Part shown: positions 21,928 through 33,030 of the stretch, piece by piece
Layout of the letters: each line of letters begins with the position of its first letter
How positions within the stretch are numbered: position 1 is the stretch's first letter
Source: Alnus glutinosa
Lineage: Eukaryota; Streptophyta; Magnoliopsida; Fagales; Betulaceae
DNA length: 64,000 nt
Reading direction: 5' to 3'
Assembly: GCF_958979055.1 (NCBI RefSeq)
Contig: NC_084888.1
Location: 5,226,001 to 5,290,000, forward strand
The notes under the pieces: model-generated
Seen by the model: only the letters and a program-made list of their open reading frames with translations
Told to the model about the DNA's origin: nothing
The model's database searches: none
Made by a program: the position numbers and the translations under genes

Positions 21928-22920
21928 ATAATTGCACCACTGGTATTTGAGGTATGCCATAATTACGAATCACTTCCTATGGTTTAATAAGTTCATTGGA
22001 GGTCCTTGTGGTAAACTATAATTACAAATCGATCCCTAAAGTCAAATTCCGTTAAAATTTTTGACAGATTTTGTTAAATGCCACATCAGCGCCATATCAA
22101 ACCAATAAGATAGCGACACGTGTCTATATTAATAAAAAAAAAATTATTAAAAAATAAATAAATAAACTTTTTTTTTTTAAAAAAAAAATTAAAATTAAAA
22201 TTCAAAAAGAAAAAGAAAAAAAACACAAAAAACAAAAAAGGAAGGGGTGACGCGTGTAACGATCCACCCCCAATGACACAATACTGTCCGCTTTTGGCTC
22301 CCCATATCAGACTTCCCAGGAGGTCACCCATCCTGGGATTGCTCTCGCAGCAGCTCGCTTAACTGCGGAGTTCTGATAGGTTCATTGCCATCACGGCTTT
22401 AAAACGCGTTGTGTCATATATGGTGCATTTATACATATAAGCACATCATCATTCCCAGGCGATGTGGGACGTCACAATCACCCCCCCTTGGGACCCAGCG
22501 TCCTCGCTGGCGACCCTCATGGGATCACCCCATTCTTGGCATCCCAGCGAGTGCCCGCCGGCAACCCTCTTGGACTTGTGCACGCTCCCACCATCTCAGG
22601 CTGGGCAATGGCTCTGATACCATTTGTAACGATCCACCCCCAATGACACAATACTGTCCGCTTTTGGCTCCCCATATCAGACTTCCCAGGAGGTCACCCA
22701 TCCTGGGATTGCTCTCGCAGCGACTCGCTTAACTGCGGAGTTCTGATAGGTTCATTGCCATCACGGCTTTAAAACGCGTTGTGTCATATAGGGTGCATTT
22801 ATACATATAAGCACATCATCATTCCCAGGCGATGTGGGACGTCACAACGCGCAACCCCCCAGTGGTATGGGGGTGGCCCCCCGGCCACTTGGAGTGGCCA
22901 CGCGCTACCCCTGGCCACCT
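21928..22920. mobile_element. Truncated ATTGCACC-type TIR element, host of Cassandra
   Basis: The left end GGATAATTGCACCACTGG and following CAAATTCCGTTAAAA..CAATAAGATAGCGACACGTG match the element at 7831-8504. The GC-rich core (GGGGTGACGCG then CCCCCCAGTGGTATGGGGGTGGCC...) is split by the Cassandra insertion at 22255-22846. The right inverted repeat is not found, so the element is broken on that side. Confidence 0.65.
22255..22846 (-). mobile_element. Cassandra TRIM retrotransposon, structurally complete
   Basis: Two 222-bp LTRs (22255-22476 and 22625-22846) differ at only about three positions. They are flanked by a perfect 5-bp duplication ACGCG (22250-22254, 22847-22851). The element lies on the minus strand: next to LTR 22625-22846 is the primer-binding site for initiator tRNA-Met (ATGGTATCAGAGCC on the minus strand, 22610-22623), and next to the other LTR a G-rich polypurine tract (22477-22492). 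The internal region is only 148 bp and codes for nothing. Each LTR contains a 5S rRNA-like block including the internal control regions, diagnostic of Cassandra. High LTR identity means a recent insertion. It is non-autonomous and must borrow enzymes from other elements. Confidence 0.93.
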
Positions 22921-23569
22921 CTGGCAAAGGCAAGGCCTCTGTTCCTTCAATTTGCTGCAACACAAAGATGTGGGCGTGCTAGCAGACGTGGTTACACTCG
23001 CACATGCGCTCAGCTCAAGCGGGTTGCAGGTGATGGCCGCCCTACACACTCGAGCCCCAAGCAGCAGAACAAGCACAACACAAAACACAACATATATATG
23101 CCGCCCTTTTCCCCACTTAGATACGATATAATCTAGCACAAATTAAGCCGTTAAATTTCCTAACACTTCTGGCCACTTCTTTTCTCGGAATGAAGTGTCA
23201 ACTTTTTAGTAAAGATTATCCGTTTCTACACTTTTCCTTGCATTTGATTCTCAATGTGTAATAAGTTACTTGGAGATTGACCAATGCGTGTAACTTTAAT
23301 GTGTAACATTACTTAAAATTAGTTTTTAAGTAATGCGTTACTATCACACATTTTTTAAAATGATAAATTTTTTCTATAATTAACACATCATTTGAAAATT
23401 AACTGAACTTCTTGTGCATGCGCGTTTACTTGCCTAGGATCGGTTGAGAAAGACTTGCCAAACGATTTTTTCGCACCAATAAAATTAATAAAAAAAGAAA
23501 ACACCCGACAAGGCCAACTCGTAAAACTGGACTGGATCCTCTCCATTTCTCCGATTAGTTGCACCTTTG

Positions 23570-23856
23570 TGAATATAATATTATTTATTTATATTTCCTA
23601 GTCTAAGTCTATTTGTGTTTCCTTGTACAAGTCGATATAGGTTTACTTGTATATGTTGACTTATTCAACTATAAATAGGAACCTATATATGTATAGTAAA
23701 CAATCAAGTTATTGTACGCAATGTAGCTTTAGAGGTTATTCAGAGTGGTGGACGTAGGTGTTTAACACCGAATTACCCGTAATTCTTTGTCTCTCTTTTT
23801 TCTCTTGCTTTCGCTTTTATTCCCGTATTTTAAATTTATACACAAATCTCAACATA
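23570..23856 (+). mobile_element. Probable Ty1/copia solo LTR or LTR fragment (fossil)
   Basis: Promoter-like ACTATAAATAGG (about 23668), then GTGGACGTAGG (23752) and CCGAATTACCCGTAATTC followed by a pyrimidine-rich tail. This order is typical of the 3' half of plant copia LTRs. No primer-binding site or second LTR is adjacent, and the 5' border is uncertain. Confidence 0.5.
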
Positions 23857-23917
23857 TTAATTATATAAACAGCTATAAAAAAATAAAAATAAACACATGG
23901 TCACATTACCTATATAT

Positions 23918-24052
23918 GCATGTGAAATATATGGATTGCAGAGTATAAAATGGGTGGTGATGCATCAAAAGAAGGAGAGGAAAAGAGACCTAATGGCAAA
24001 ATGTCTAAAGATTGTTTCAACTTCCATGGCTTTGTTAAGATAGCATATTTTC
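23918..24052 (+). pseudogene. Relic of an LRR-RLK second exon
   Basis: From the intron end (CATGTGAAATATATGGATTGCAG) into GAGTATAAAATGGGTGG and on to GGCTTTGTTAAGATAGCA, the sequence parallels 29476-29642 of the intact receptor kinase downstream, with an internal deletion of about 37 bp and several substitutions. No first exon precedes it. It is the remains of a neighbouring, now lost, receptor-kinase copy or of a partial duplication. Confidence 0.7.
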
Positions 24053-24244
24053 AGAAAGACTTCCGATATGTTTAGTAAAGAGTTTTGAGAGGGTAAAGGA
24101 TGAGGAAATTGATTGATGTGATATAAATGTGAAATGCATTTTTAAATTTTGTGAGAGAAAAGTAAATAAAGTTGTTTGATAATGTGAAAAAAAAAATTGA
24201 AAAGAAAAGAGTTTATTTATTTTGTATTTTGATTGCTTTTTGAA

Positions 24245-24358
24245 AAGTCAAGCAAACCGTAAACCCAACGCATGAAGTCTCATGCACTTCTCCTAACAAC
24301 GTATCATTTTCTACGCTACAGTCAAGCAAACCGTAAACCCAACGCTGAAGTCTCATGC
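24245..24358. repeat. Direct duplication in the receptor-kinase 5' region
   Basis: GTCAAGCAAACCGTAAACCC...GAAGTCTCATGC occurs twice (about 24246-24284 and 24321-24357), about 74 bp apart start to start. It lies 380-490 bp before the LRR-RLK start codon, in the likely promoter. Function unknown. Confidence 0.8.
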
Positions 24359-24734
24359 CTACAATGTGGGAATCGGCATTTCTAGGTGCTACATGCCTAC
24401 ATAGATAGAATATTGTAGAGACTTTTCTTCCGATCGAAAACAACAAGGGAAAAGACTGGAATCTGGAGGTCTATTTCTGTTAATTAAAAGGGAAAAGACT
24501 TTTAATCAGTGTTCTTCCAAAAGACTTTTAACAAGATAAGTCTTGTTTAATTTGCCCACTTCTCACGCGTTCAAGATATTACTATCAGCGTGTCAATTAA
24601 GGACTCCGAAACTTGTGCATAATTTGAAAATTCTAACTTAATTCACACCCTAACTGCCTACAAAGAGCACCTGCGCGCATAATACTCTGTAACTTCACAA
24701 ATACTCTCTGCTTCCGGCCTTCTCCAGTACTCCA

Positions 24735-27700
24735 ATGAAGCTTCTGAGCCGCAACTTACACCTTGGTGCGATTCTTCTCTTTTCTACAAGCCTACTATGC
24801 TTCCAACCTACCACTGCTGCTGCAGCCGCTCCAACGAACGAGACTGATCGTTTGGCTTTGCTCAAGTTCAGAGAAGGGATAACCAATGACCCATCTAATA
24901 TTTTCACCTCCTGGAATCATTCTATCCACTTCTGCAACTGGCAGGGAATTACATGTGGCCTTAGGCATCAAAGAGTTACGGCCTTGGACCTAACTGCCAA
25001 TTCCTTAAGTGGATCCATATCACCATACATTGGCAACCTCAGCTTTCTTAGGGTGCTCAACCTCTCAGACAACTTCTTACACGGCAAAATTCCACAAGAA
25101 GTCACTCATCTGTTTCGGCTGCGACTTCTCGGTCTTAGCAATAACTCGTTGACAGGGGAAATTCCAAGCAACTTCACCAACTGTCCTCAACTCAGATTGC
25201 TGCTTTTTTTTAAGAATAAACTCACTGGGAATATTCCTGTTGAGCTGGGCTCTTTGTTGAAGCTTGTAATACTTGAAGTTTTCGAAAATAATTTGACAGG
25301 AGGCATTCCACCCTCTTTGGGGAATATTTCTTCGCTCCAAGCACTCGACTTTTCGTTTAATAATTTTGTGGGCAATATTCCTGATGAAATAGGTCATTTG
25401 CAAAGGCTAATTTACTTCGGAGTTGCCGGCAACAAAATGTTTGGTATGTTCCCTTATTCCCTTTACAATATATCAACTTTGATGCACATTTATGCTGGAG
25501 GTAACCGACTTAATGGCACTCTTCCAGCCAACATAGGCCTCACTCTCCCTAATCTCCAAGTTTTTTCCATCCAATCCAACAAATTCTCTGGTCCCATCCC
25601 AGTTTCACTATCCAATTTCTCTCAGCTGGAATTACTTGGTCTCCAAGAAAACAATTTTGTGGGACAAGTTCCAACTGATCTAGGAAACCTGCTAAATGTC
25701 CAGTGGCTATATGTTGGCGGAAATAATCTTGGAGGTAATTCAGCCAAGGACTTGGATTTCTTAACATCTTTAAAAAACTGCACCAATCTGCAAAGACTAG
25801 AATTTTCTTATAACAATTTTGGAGGTAGTTTACCTGATTCTATAGGAAATTTGTCGAAGCAACTCAACTTTTTGTATATTGGTGGCAATCAAATATCTGG
25901 AATTATTCCTGCAGCACTAGAGAATCTCATCAACTTAATTTCCCTCAGCATGCCGGAAAACCTGTTCACGGGCACCATTCCCACTTCTTTTGGGAAGTTA
26001 CAAAACCTGCAACAATTGATTTTGTCTGGAAACAGATTGTCGGGGCACATACCATCCTCTCTAGGCAACCTCACTCAATTGGTCGAACTTTACATATATC
26101 AAAACAAATTTGAAGGAAGCATTCCATCAAGTTTTGGAAACTGCAAAAGGTTGCAGATCTTATCGATTGTAGAAAATAACCTTAGTGGTGCCATACCCAA
26201 TACGAGTCTTCCTTCCCAATTATTAAGGCTCTACTTATCAAAAAACTCATTAACGGGCATCCTACCTATGGAAGTAGGCAATTTGAAAAATGTTTTTGAA
26301 TTGGATTTCTCTGAAAACAATTTGTTTGGTGAGATTCCTACAGCCATTGGAGATTGCTTGAGTTTGCAGAACATTTACCTACAGGGTAATTCATTCGAAG
26401 GAAACTTACCTCCATCACTGGCTTCCTTAAAAGACCTTCGCTATGTAGATCTTTCACGAAACAATTTGTCGGGATTAATTCCTAAAGATATACAGAAAGT
26501 TTCCGGTCTTCTATATTTGAATATTTCCTTTAATGATTTGGTGGGCGAAGTACCGACCAAAGGAGTCTTCCAAAATGCAAGCGCAATATCAGTGATAGGA
26601 AATAAGAAACTTTGCGGAGGTATTCCAGAACTGCAACTACAAGCATGCGATGACGTCAAAGTTATGAAGCAAGGAAAATCTCATGTTTTCAAATTAACTG
26701 CCATAATTGGTAGTGGGGTTTTATGCTTTATTCTATTTTCATCATTTCTTGTCCTTTATAGGAGGAGAAAATCGAAAAAAGAATCATCTTCTACACTCCC
26801 AAAAACCAACCAACTTTTAAATGTTTCGTACAATGAGCTCTATCAAACGACTAACGGATTTTCTCCTAACAATTTAGTTGGATCTGGTAGTTTTGGCTCC
26901 GTATATAAAGGAATTCTTGATCAGGAAAAAATAATTGTTGCTGTGAAAGTGTTGAACCTTCAACAAAAAGGAGCTTCCAAGAGCTTCATGGCTGAATGCA
27001 ATGCATTAAGAAATATACGGCATCGGAATCTTGTTAAGATCTTAACTTGTTGTTCTAGCATGGACTATAACGGCAATGAATTCAAAGCTTTAGTTTTTGA
27101 ATTTATGAAAAATGAAAACTTAGACAAGTGGCTGCATCAAGACATCGACAATGAAAATCGGCCAAGACATTTGAATCTCCTTCAAAGACTAAATATTGCA
27201 ATTGATGTAGCTTCTGCACTACATTATCTTCATGATCACTGTGAAACACCAATCATTCATTGCGATTTAAAGCCAAGCAATGTCCTTCTTGATGATGACA
27301 TGATTGCTAAAGTAAGTGATTTTGGTTTGTCAAGGATCTTCTCTACAACAAATGATGTTTCTCAAAATCAAACTAGCACAGTTGGAATAAAGGGCACTAT
27401 TGGCTATACTGCTCCAGGTACATAACTATTTCGATCTTAAATAATTTAAATCATGATTTTGATCAAGTTGAAAAGTATCACTAACTGTCCTTTAATTTTA
27501 CTATGCTCTACATATTCATTTTAGCTTTGTTGATTTTATTTTGTTAAGGTTCTCCATACTTATTCTGATAGCATGTCGATTAGATATATCAAATTAATAC
27601 ATTAGCTAACAAGAAGGAAAACGTATAAACCCTACTGTAAAAATGGTGGGAACAACTTTTTTAAGAGAAAACTGGTCTTTTGTATATATTGTTTGGGAAT

Positions 27701-29952
27701 AATGGTCACATGTGAGATTTAGGCTTTGATAAAGTTTAATAGGGAGTGCATATTGGAGGATTTGACAACTATTAAACAAATCCTTAATTAGTAATAAATA
27801 TGAGAAAATAATTTCATTTCTCTCATATAAAAAAGGAAAAACTTCACTTAAACCCCTGATCCTTTATTACTTTTGAGAAAATGTAACAAAACTTTAAAAA
27901 ATGTCAATTTAAGGTATTCATCTTTCAATTTGTTTCGATTTCAACTAGGGACAGATCCAGAAGCTCTTATAGGCAGAGGCCAGGGGCCAAAAAAATTTGT
28001 TGGTATGGATTAGTAGGCTAATTTTTTTCTTTTTTTCTTTGAATTGAGGGGGCGGGGCCATGGCCCCTACCGGCCCCCTAGTTCCATTATTGATTTCAAC
28101 CCTCCCTTATAATTTTTCGTTAAATCCTATCAAAATTTTCAAAATTGTTAACTCCCATCAAAATTTTCAAAATACCCCTATTTTTCTTTTTAAAAAAAAT
28201 TATAAAATTTTCAAAGATTCAGATATGGATATTTTTGTAAATTCTGTTAAATTCTAACCAGCACTTAAATCCTTGCAAGTTTTTTCTTCTTTTTTTTCCT
28301 AAAAAAAGAAAGTGTATGTTGGGAATTTTGACAGGATTTAACGGAAAATCCTAACGGATGATTGAGATTGAAACTTCCTGAAAGATAAATACCCTAAATT
28401 GATACTTTTTAAAGTTTGGTACATTTTTTCAAAAGTGATGAAAGATCAAGGATTATAAGTGAAGTTTTTCTTATGAAAAATGACTCATTGAGATTAGGAT
28501 CTAAAGTTCAAGGAGTGAAAATTTAAACCAAAAAAACAATCCAAGTATCCATTAAATACGTATGAAAATGAATGTTGGTAAAGAGGCTAGGAGATAAACA
28601 TTAAGGAAGAAGAATTATTCAAACCAATAGTCCCAATAAAAATAATACTCAGATTTGAGGTGAAGCTATTTTATTAGTAAAGGTTCAAGAACTTAGGTGG
28701 GATACTAAAAATGGAAATCCCTCTCTCTAGAAGGCTTTTTATTAGTATTTTATTTTGAGAAAATTTTATTTCATATAGTTAAATTTTGTCCTAATCTCAC
28801 TCTCCCTAGAAGGGTTTTTTTTTTTTTTTTTTTTTTTTATTTTATTTTGAGACTTTCTTCTTAACTCTTTCAAGGTAGAGAAATGTTATAGGTACTAAAT
28901 TTTTTATTAAAAAATGGATACTAAGATAATGTTGAGCTTATTCATTGGTGTCCGTAGTATTTATTTTTATTAACTGTTTCGATCATCTCTAATGAATAAG
29001 CTCCGCATCATCTTAGTATTCATTTCTTAATAAAAAATTTAGTACAAGGTATCCAGCTGCCCTCGTCACTACATTTATACATGACTGAAAAAGAAAAAGA
29101 ACATACAATTAAACAGGGTATAGTTGTTCTTTCACATATTCTTAAATAGCTTAATTATTTATCTCTATCTTCTATGTGGCCATACATGAAGCCATGTCTT
29201 GTCGGAAGGCCTTTATGATTTTATTTGCTCTTTAATTTGTCGAACAAATAAGAAAAGAAAAGGAAAAAAAAAAAAAAGAAAAAAAAAAAGAGGAAAGATA
29301 ATATGATTAGATGATCAAATTAATCCCAATATTGGCCTCTTTTATTATCCAATTTCCTAAAAAAAAAATCACTAGTTTTGATTGTAAAATACAAACTATT
29401 TTTTCCATTAAATATTACAATCTTTTAAATTACATATGAAACAGCTATTAGAAATTATTGTCGTGTTAATTGTGCATATGAAATATATGAATTGCAGAGT
29501 ACGGAATGGGTGGTAAAGCATCAACACAAGGAGATGTCTTTAGCTATGGAATTTTTGTGTTGGAGATGTTTACAGGAAAGAGACCCACTGACAAGATGTT
29601 TAAAGATGATTTCACCCTTCATAACTTTGTTAATATGGCATTGCCAGAAAATCTTGTACAAATTGTGGACTCCAATCTCTTCAAAAGAGAAGCAAATGAA
29701 TTAGTAGTTACAACAGAAGAAAATGTCTACAACTACAATGATCACAATGAAATTGAGGCAGTAGAAGAAAGAATCCATCATGAGAACCAAAGCCAGATGA
29801 ATTCTAGCGTGCAAAAATGCCTACTTTCAGTTTTTAAGGTCAGCCTTGCTTGTTCACTAGAATCGCCAAAAGAAAGAATGAATATGGGAGATGTCACTGC
29901 GGAACTACATCGAATCAAAAATGCTTTTCTAGAGGTTGGAATTCATTCCTGA
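24735..29952 (+). CDS. LRR receptor-like kinase, subfamily XII type (non-RD)
   Basis: Two exons, 24735-27417 and 29498-29952, joined at GAG (Glu) in the APE motif, give 1045 residues. Order: signal peptide (about 1-31), LRRNT with paired Cys in FCNWQGITC (about 66-75), some twenty extracellular LRRs to about residue 620, a transmembrane helix (about 654-675) followed by RRRKSKK, then a Ser/Thr kinase: GSGSFGSVYKG (about 716), VAVKVL, HCDLKPSN (842-849), DFGLS, and GTIGYTAPEYGMGG across the splice site. Cys before the catalytic Asp makes it a non-RD kinase, typical of pattern-recognition receptors such as FLS2, EFR and Xa21. The single intron at this place is usual for subfamily XII. Likely role: plasma-membrane immune or related ligand perception; ligand unknown. 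It appears intact. Confidence 0.93.
27833..28475. mobile_element. TIR element in the LRR-RLK intron with nested small element
   Basis: The left arm (GGAAAAACTTCACTTAAACC.. to about 27945) is mirrored at 28355-28475 (..AAGTGAAGTTTTTCTT). Inside, 27946-28091 is a 146-bp insertion flanked by the 9-bp duplication GATTTCAAC (27937-27945 and 28092-28100). Its GGGGCGGGGCCATGGCCCC core and AGGGACAGATCCAG start resemble a common plant small-element family; a fragment of the same kind lies at about 16605-16690. No coding capacity. Confidence 0.75.
28880..29055. mobile_element. Fold-back MITE in the LRR-RLK intron
   Basis: The arms (ACTAAATTTTTTATTAAAAA..ATACTAAGAT..GAGCTTATTCATT) are mirrored with few mismatches around a short centre near 28970, giving a ~175-bp hairpin. 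It lies in the 2.08-kb intron between the two receptor-kinase exons. Confidence 0.8.
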
Positions 29953-32220
29953 CTGAGGTAAGGTACTACAAACTTTAATATAAAAGTTTAGCTATGATAG
30001 ACAAGTAGACTTTCCAATGATGTTATTCGGATCAAAACATTCACCCAAAGGTTTTCACCTTATTTAAGTCTAAATTTGGATCCATTATAATTGATTGTCT
30101 GAATTGCACGTAATTCAAGCAACCTAAGAGAGCAGTAAGTGCAAGGCCCAATTTTTTCAGGCAAGTGGACCCATCTTAGGCTACTTGAGGCATGTAGGTC
30201 ACACATGTTCTCATGGTAGCTACCCAAATTGCATGCAATTTGGGCAATTAATTGTAAGAGATTCTAGTTCTTTTAAGTCCACATGTAACCTTATAAGTGA
30301 ATTTGATTTTTCTTTCCTAATGTTTTCAGCGCAAATGTTGTTTTGTTTCTTGGATCACGGAATTTTCTAAATGTCCCAAGACTCCTAACATAGTAATATA
30401 ACCAATTAACTTCTACTTTTGTAGGAAAATGGAGGTTTGTGAAGAAATCATGTTGCAGAAAAGTCTCCTTTGTTAATGTCCCTACTGAGCATTGGCTTGG
30501 TTGTTTGTGCGTGTATGTATTTTGTTGAAATAAATGGAGTTTAAGACATCTTTTCTTACAAACATGTAATAAGCTTTTAATATATATATATTGTAATGCA
30601 CCAAAATATACCCAATGCTTAATTGTCCTCGCGTTACCTTTGTGAGCCCAATTTTTCTTAGAGTGTGTTTGGAATTGCGATTTGGTAGAAAAAAAGTGCG
30701 ATCTAAAACCAAATCGTAAAAAATGAACCATTTGAGAATTGCGTTTTTAAAAAATTACGATTTGAAAATGCAAAAAATTGTTTTTTCAAATCGCATGCAA
30801 TATGGTACTTTTTTGAAAACGTATAATTTTAAAAGAAGCACCTACGATTTTAAAGGTCAAACTGTGATTTTGCCAAAAGCTTAATTGCGTTTTTAAAAAT
30901 CATTTTTTCAAATTGCACATTTTAAAATCTCAAAATCTCAAATTCAAACGGACACTTACTCTTTTTATTATCATTTTTCTTATCAATGCTTGTAAAATTG
31001 TAGATCCCACCCCCCCTCTCAATCTTCTTAATTATCATTATCACTAAATCCCTAAATTCTACACTAAACTATATTTTAATTTTGGTCTCTAAAATGTATG
31101 ACAGATTTCAATTTAATTCTTATATTTTAAAAGTTTGCAATTTCGCTAATATAGTCCTTTTGTCACCAAATAATAATATCATTATAAAAGTTGATAGCTA
31201 GTGTGACCAAAATTGAAAGAAAGTTACGTCCTCAATTTTTGTTAGAGTATGGTTATTAGTTTAGATGTAATGATAAATTACTTATGACTAAAAATTATAA
31301 GAATGGAATTAATACTTTTTATATTTAGATATGAAATTGAGTGAGTAATATATTTCAAAGACCAAACTTATAATTTAACCTTTATTCTAGTTTTAAACCT
31401 AAAAATTAAAAAACATAACGTCATATATTGGTTTCAAATATGCCTAAACAAATTGCATAATTAATTGTTTAAGTGCAAACTCTTGTACCTCGTCCACTAG
31501 CTTAAAAATACCTGAGAAATGCTAAAAATTAAATTTTTATCTTATTACTATTATACTCTGCTAATGTAATCGCTAAGTTTCAATTAGTTATTGGTTCAGC
31601 CTTTGTCAAAAAATAAAAAATAAAAAATTAAAGACTAATTGATATTGTCACGTCAACGAGGTATGATAGTAATGAGATAAAAATGTGCTTTATAATATTA
31701 TTCATAAGAATTTCATGGGTTAGCACTCAATGTTATTGAATCAAAGACAAACAATGGAGAGTGAGGTCGTGGGTTCACGCGCCACCAAGTGCGTGTGTAA
31801 CTTACTAATAAAAACAAAAAGTGAACGGATTTATGCCAATTGACCACTTTATTAATACTCTCGTATTACTCTTTATGTCCAGATGAATATGAGCCACTTA
31901 TTCTAACAAATTCTCTAGTGGAAAATCTAATCATGGTTATGACTCTTAACTGTCTAAACAAAACTATTCAGAGACTAAAGTTGTACACAATCCTGGAATC
32001 CTCATATGCACAATGAACCTAATGGTGTTTGGAAATCCCAAATTTTAAACCAAAAATGGAAGTTTAGACATCATATGAGTTGTTTGGCCAAAAAAAAAAA
32101 AAAAAAAAAAAGCTGACAAAATAGAAAAAGTAGAAAATTTTAAAAAATCTTTGTATTATTCTTTTGTCGCACTTCCATGACTCGAATATAAAAATAAGTC
32201 TATAAATGAGTGCTTAGGCA
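29953..32220. other. Intergenic, with two MITEs
   Basis: Downstream of the receptor kinase there is no coding signal. A ~300-bp MITE at about 30661-30957 starts GAGTGTGTTTGGAATTGCGA and ends CAAACGGACACTTA, with many CGATTT/AAATCG inverted words. A second lies at about 31530-31690 (TTTTTATCTTATTACTATTAT mirrored by GATAGTAATGAGATAAAAAT). The remainder is AT-rich and unassigned. Confidence 0.6.
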
Positions 32221-32222
32221 TC

Positions 32223-32224
<2 letters not shown>

Positions 32225-32256
<32 letters not shown>
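32225..32256. repeat. (AT)n microsatellite
   Basis: About 16 AT units directly before the RNase H-like segment. Confidence 0.9.
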
Positions 32257-32259
<3 letters not shown>

Positions 32260-32268
32260 TCCGCCGCA

Positions 32269-32860
32269 ATGGGGCAGTGTATGGCGGAAGTTTACTCATC
32301 CACAAAAGGTAATTCAGAAGCAAGTCAATCACTTGATGATTTTCGACAGGTTATGTCAACAAGGATAAAGCTACAAAGCATCGCCCATGAAGCATCCAGT
32401 TTCTTGACAGCTTCCCCCCCTCCCACAGGAATATACAAAGTTAACTGGGATGTGGTTGTGAATAATAATTATAGACGTATTGGAATTAGCATTATTGTCA
32501 GGAACTATAAAGGCATTGTCTTAGTTGCACGTAGCACTACTAGAAACATGTTAGCTGAACCAGTTGTAGCTGAAGCTTTGACTGCTTTACACGCCATAAA
32601 ATTAAGTAGAGAGATGGGTTTTAATGACATTATTTTGGAGAAGTATGCCTTTCAGATTGTAACGGTGATTAAAGCGGAGGAAAATAATTAGAGTAAAATT
32701 GGACATATAGTTGATAGAATCAAAAAGGGTTTACGCCAATTGAGATTATGGAGTGTTGCACATATCAAGAGGACCGCGAATTCGGCTGCTCATATCATAG
32801 TCCGAGAAGCTATTTTATGTGTCATAAATAAGATTTGGGTCGAGGAAATTAACTCTAAAT
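32269..32860 (+). pseudogene. Broken RNase H-like (RVT_3) segment, LINE-derived
   Basis: A frame of 140 codons (32269-32691) contains the RNase H-like order of plant LINE C-termini: YKVNWD (first acidic residue), GIGIS-like strand, RNYKG, AEPVVAEALTALHAI (second acidic residue), then GFNDIILEKYAF where the family usually has E-G-D. The third catalytic Asp is therefore missing. After the TAG at 32689-32691 the same frame goes on with similarity (LRQLRLWSVAHIKRTANSAAH), so the stop interrupts the domain. No reverse transcriptase lies upstream. It is a dead LINE or RNase H-family fragment. Confidence 0.72.
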
Positions 32861-32937
32861 TATATATATGGTATTGTAGGTCGAGAATTTTCTATCCCCA
32901 GCTGATTCCATGAATTTTCAATAAAAGTTATGACTTT

Positions 32938-33030
32938 TGTTATAGATTTCAAGAATCTTGAAAAGAGTACAAGAGGCCCATGGTCTTTGTTAGATTTCAA
33001 GATTCTTGAAAAGAGTACAAGAGGCCCTTG
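32938..33030. repeat. Tandem duplication, ~45 bp
   Basis: TAGATTTCAAGA.TCTTGAAAAGAGTACAAGAGGCCC appears twice in a row (about 32943-32981 and 32991-33028). It contains an internal palindrome (TTTCAAGATTCTTGAAA). Confidence 0.85.

Larger units (their letters stand above)
21868..23530 (+). pseudogene. Ghost SDR unit: promoter scrap, transposons, 3' end scrap
   Basis: At 21868-21900, GGTAGGTAACAATACAAACT matches the copy 3 promoter (about 13388-13410). At 23163-23300 the last ~45 bp of exon 5 (CTCGGAATGAAGTGTCAACT) and the 3' UTR match copy 3 (17497-17615) closely. At about 23490-23525, AAAGAAAACACCCGACAAGG matches the 5' flank of copy 2 (about 6358). Everything coding between is missing and replaced by a TIR-element fragment and a Cassandra element. 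Simplest reading: a fifth unit, plus the beginning of a sixth, existed and was destroyed. Confidence 0.7.

Noticed and set aside
22300-22800. 5S rRNA genes on the minus strand
   Set aside because: The 5S-like blocks (also at about 15990-16090) lie inside Cassandra LTRs with matching ends, a primer site and a target duplication. They are LTR components, not host 5S genes.
22409-23139. Several 60-107-codon frames on both strands
   Set aside because: They fall in Cassandra LTRs and the GC-rich core of a TIR element; GC-rich sequence has few stop codons by chance.
25077-26659. Minus-strand open frames within the LRR region
   Set aside because: Shadow frames of the leucine-rich-repeat coding exon; none resembles a protein.
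27418-29497. Receptor kinase broken by a stop after residue 896
   Set aside because: The stop is read only if a GT-AG intron is ignored. Splicing 27417 to 29498 restores the APEYG motif in frame, as in other subfamily XII kinases.
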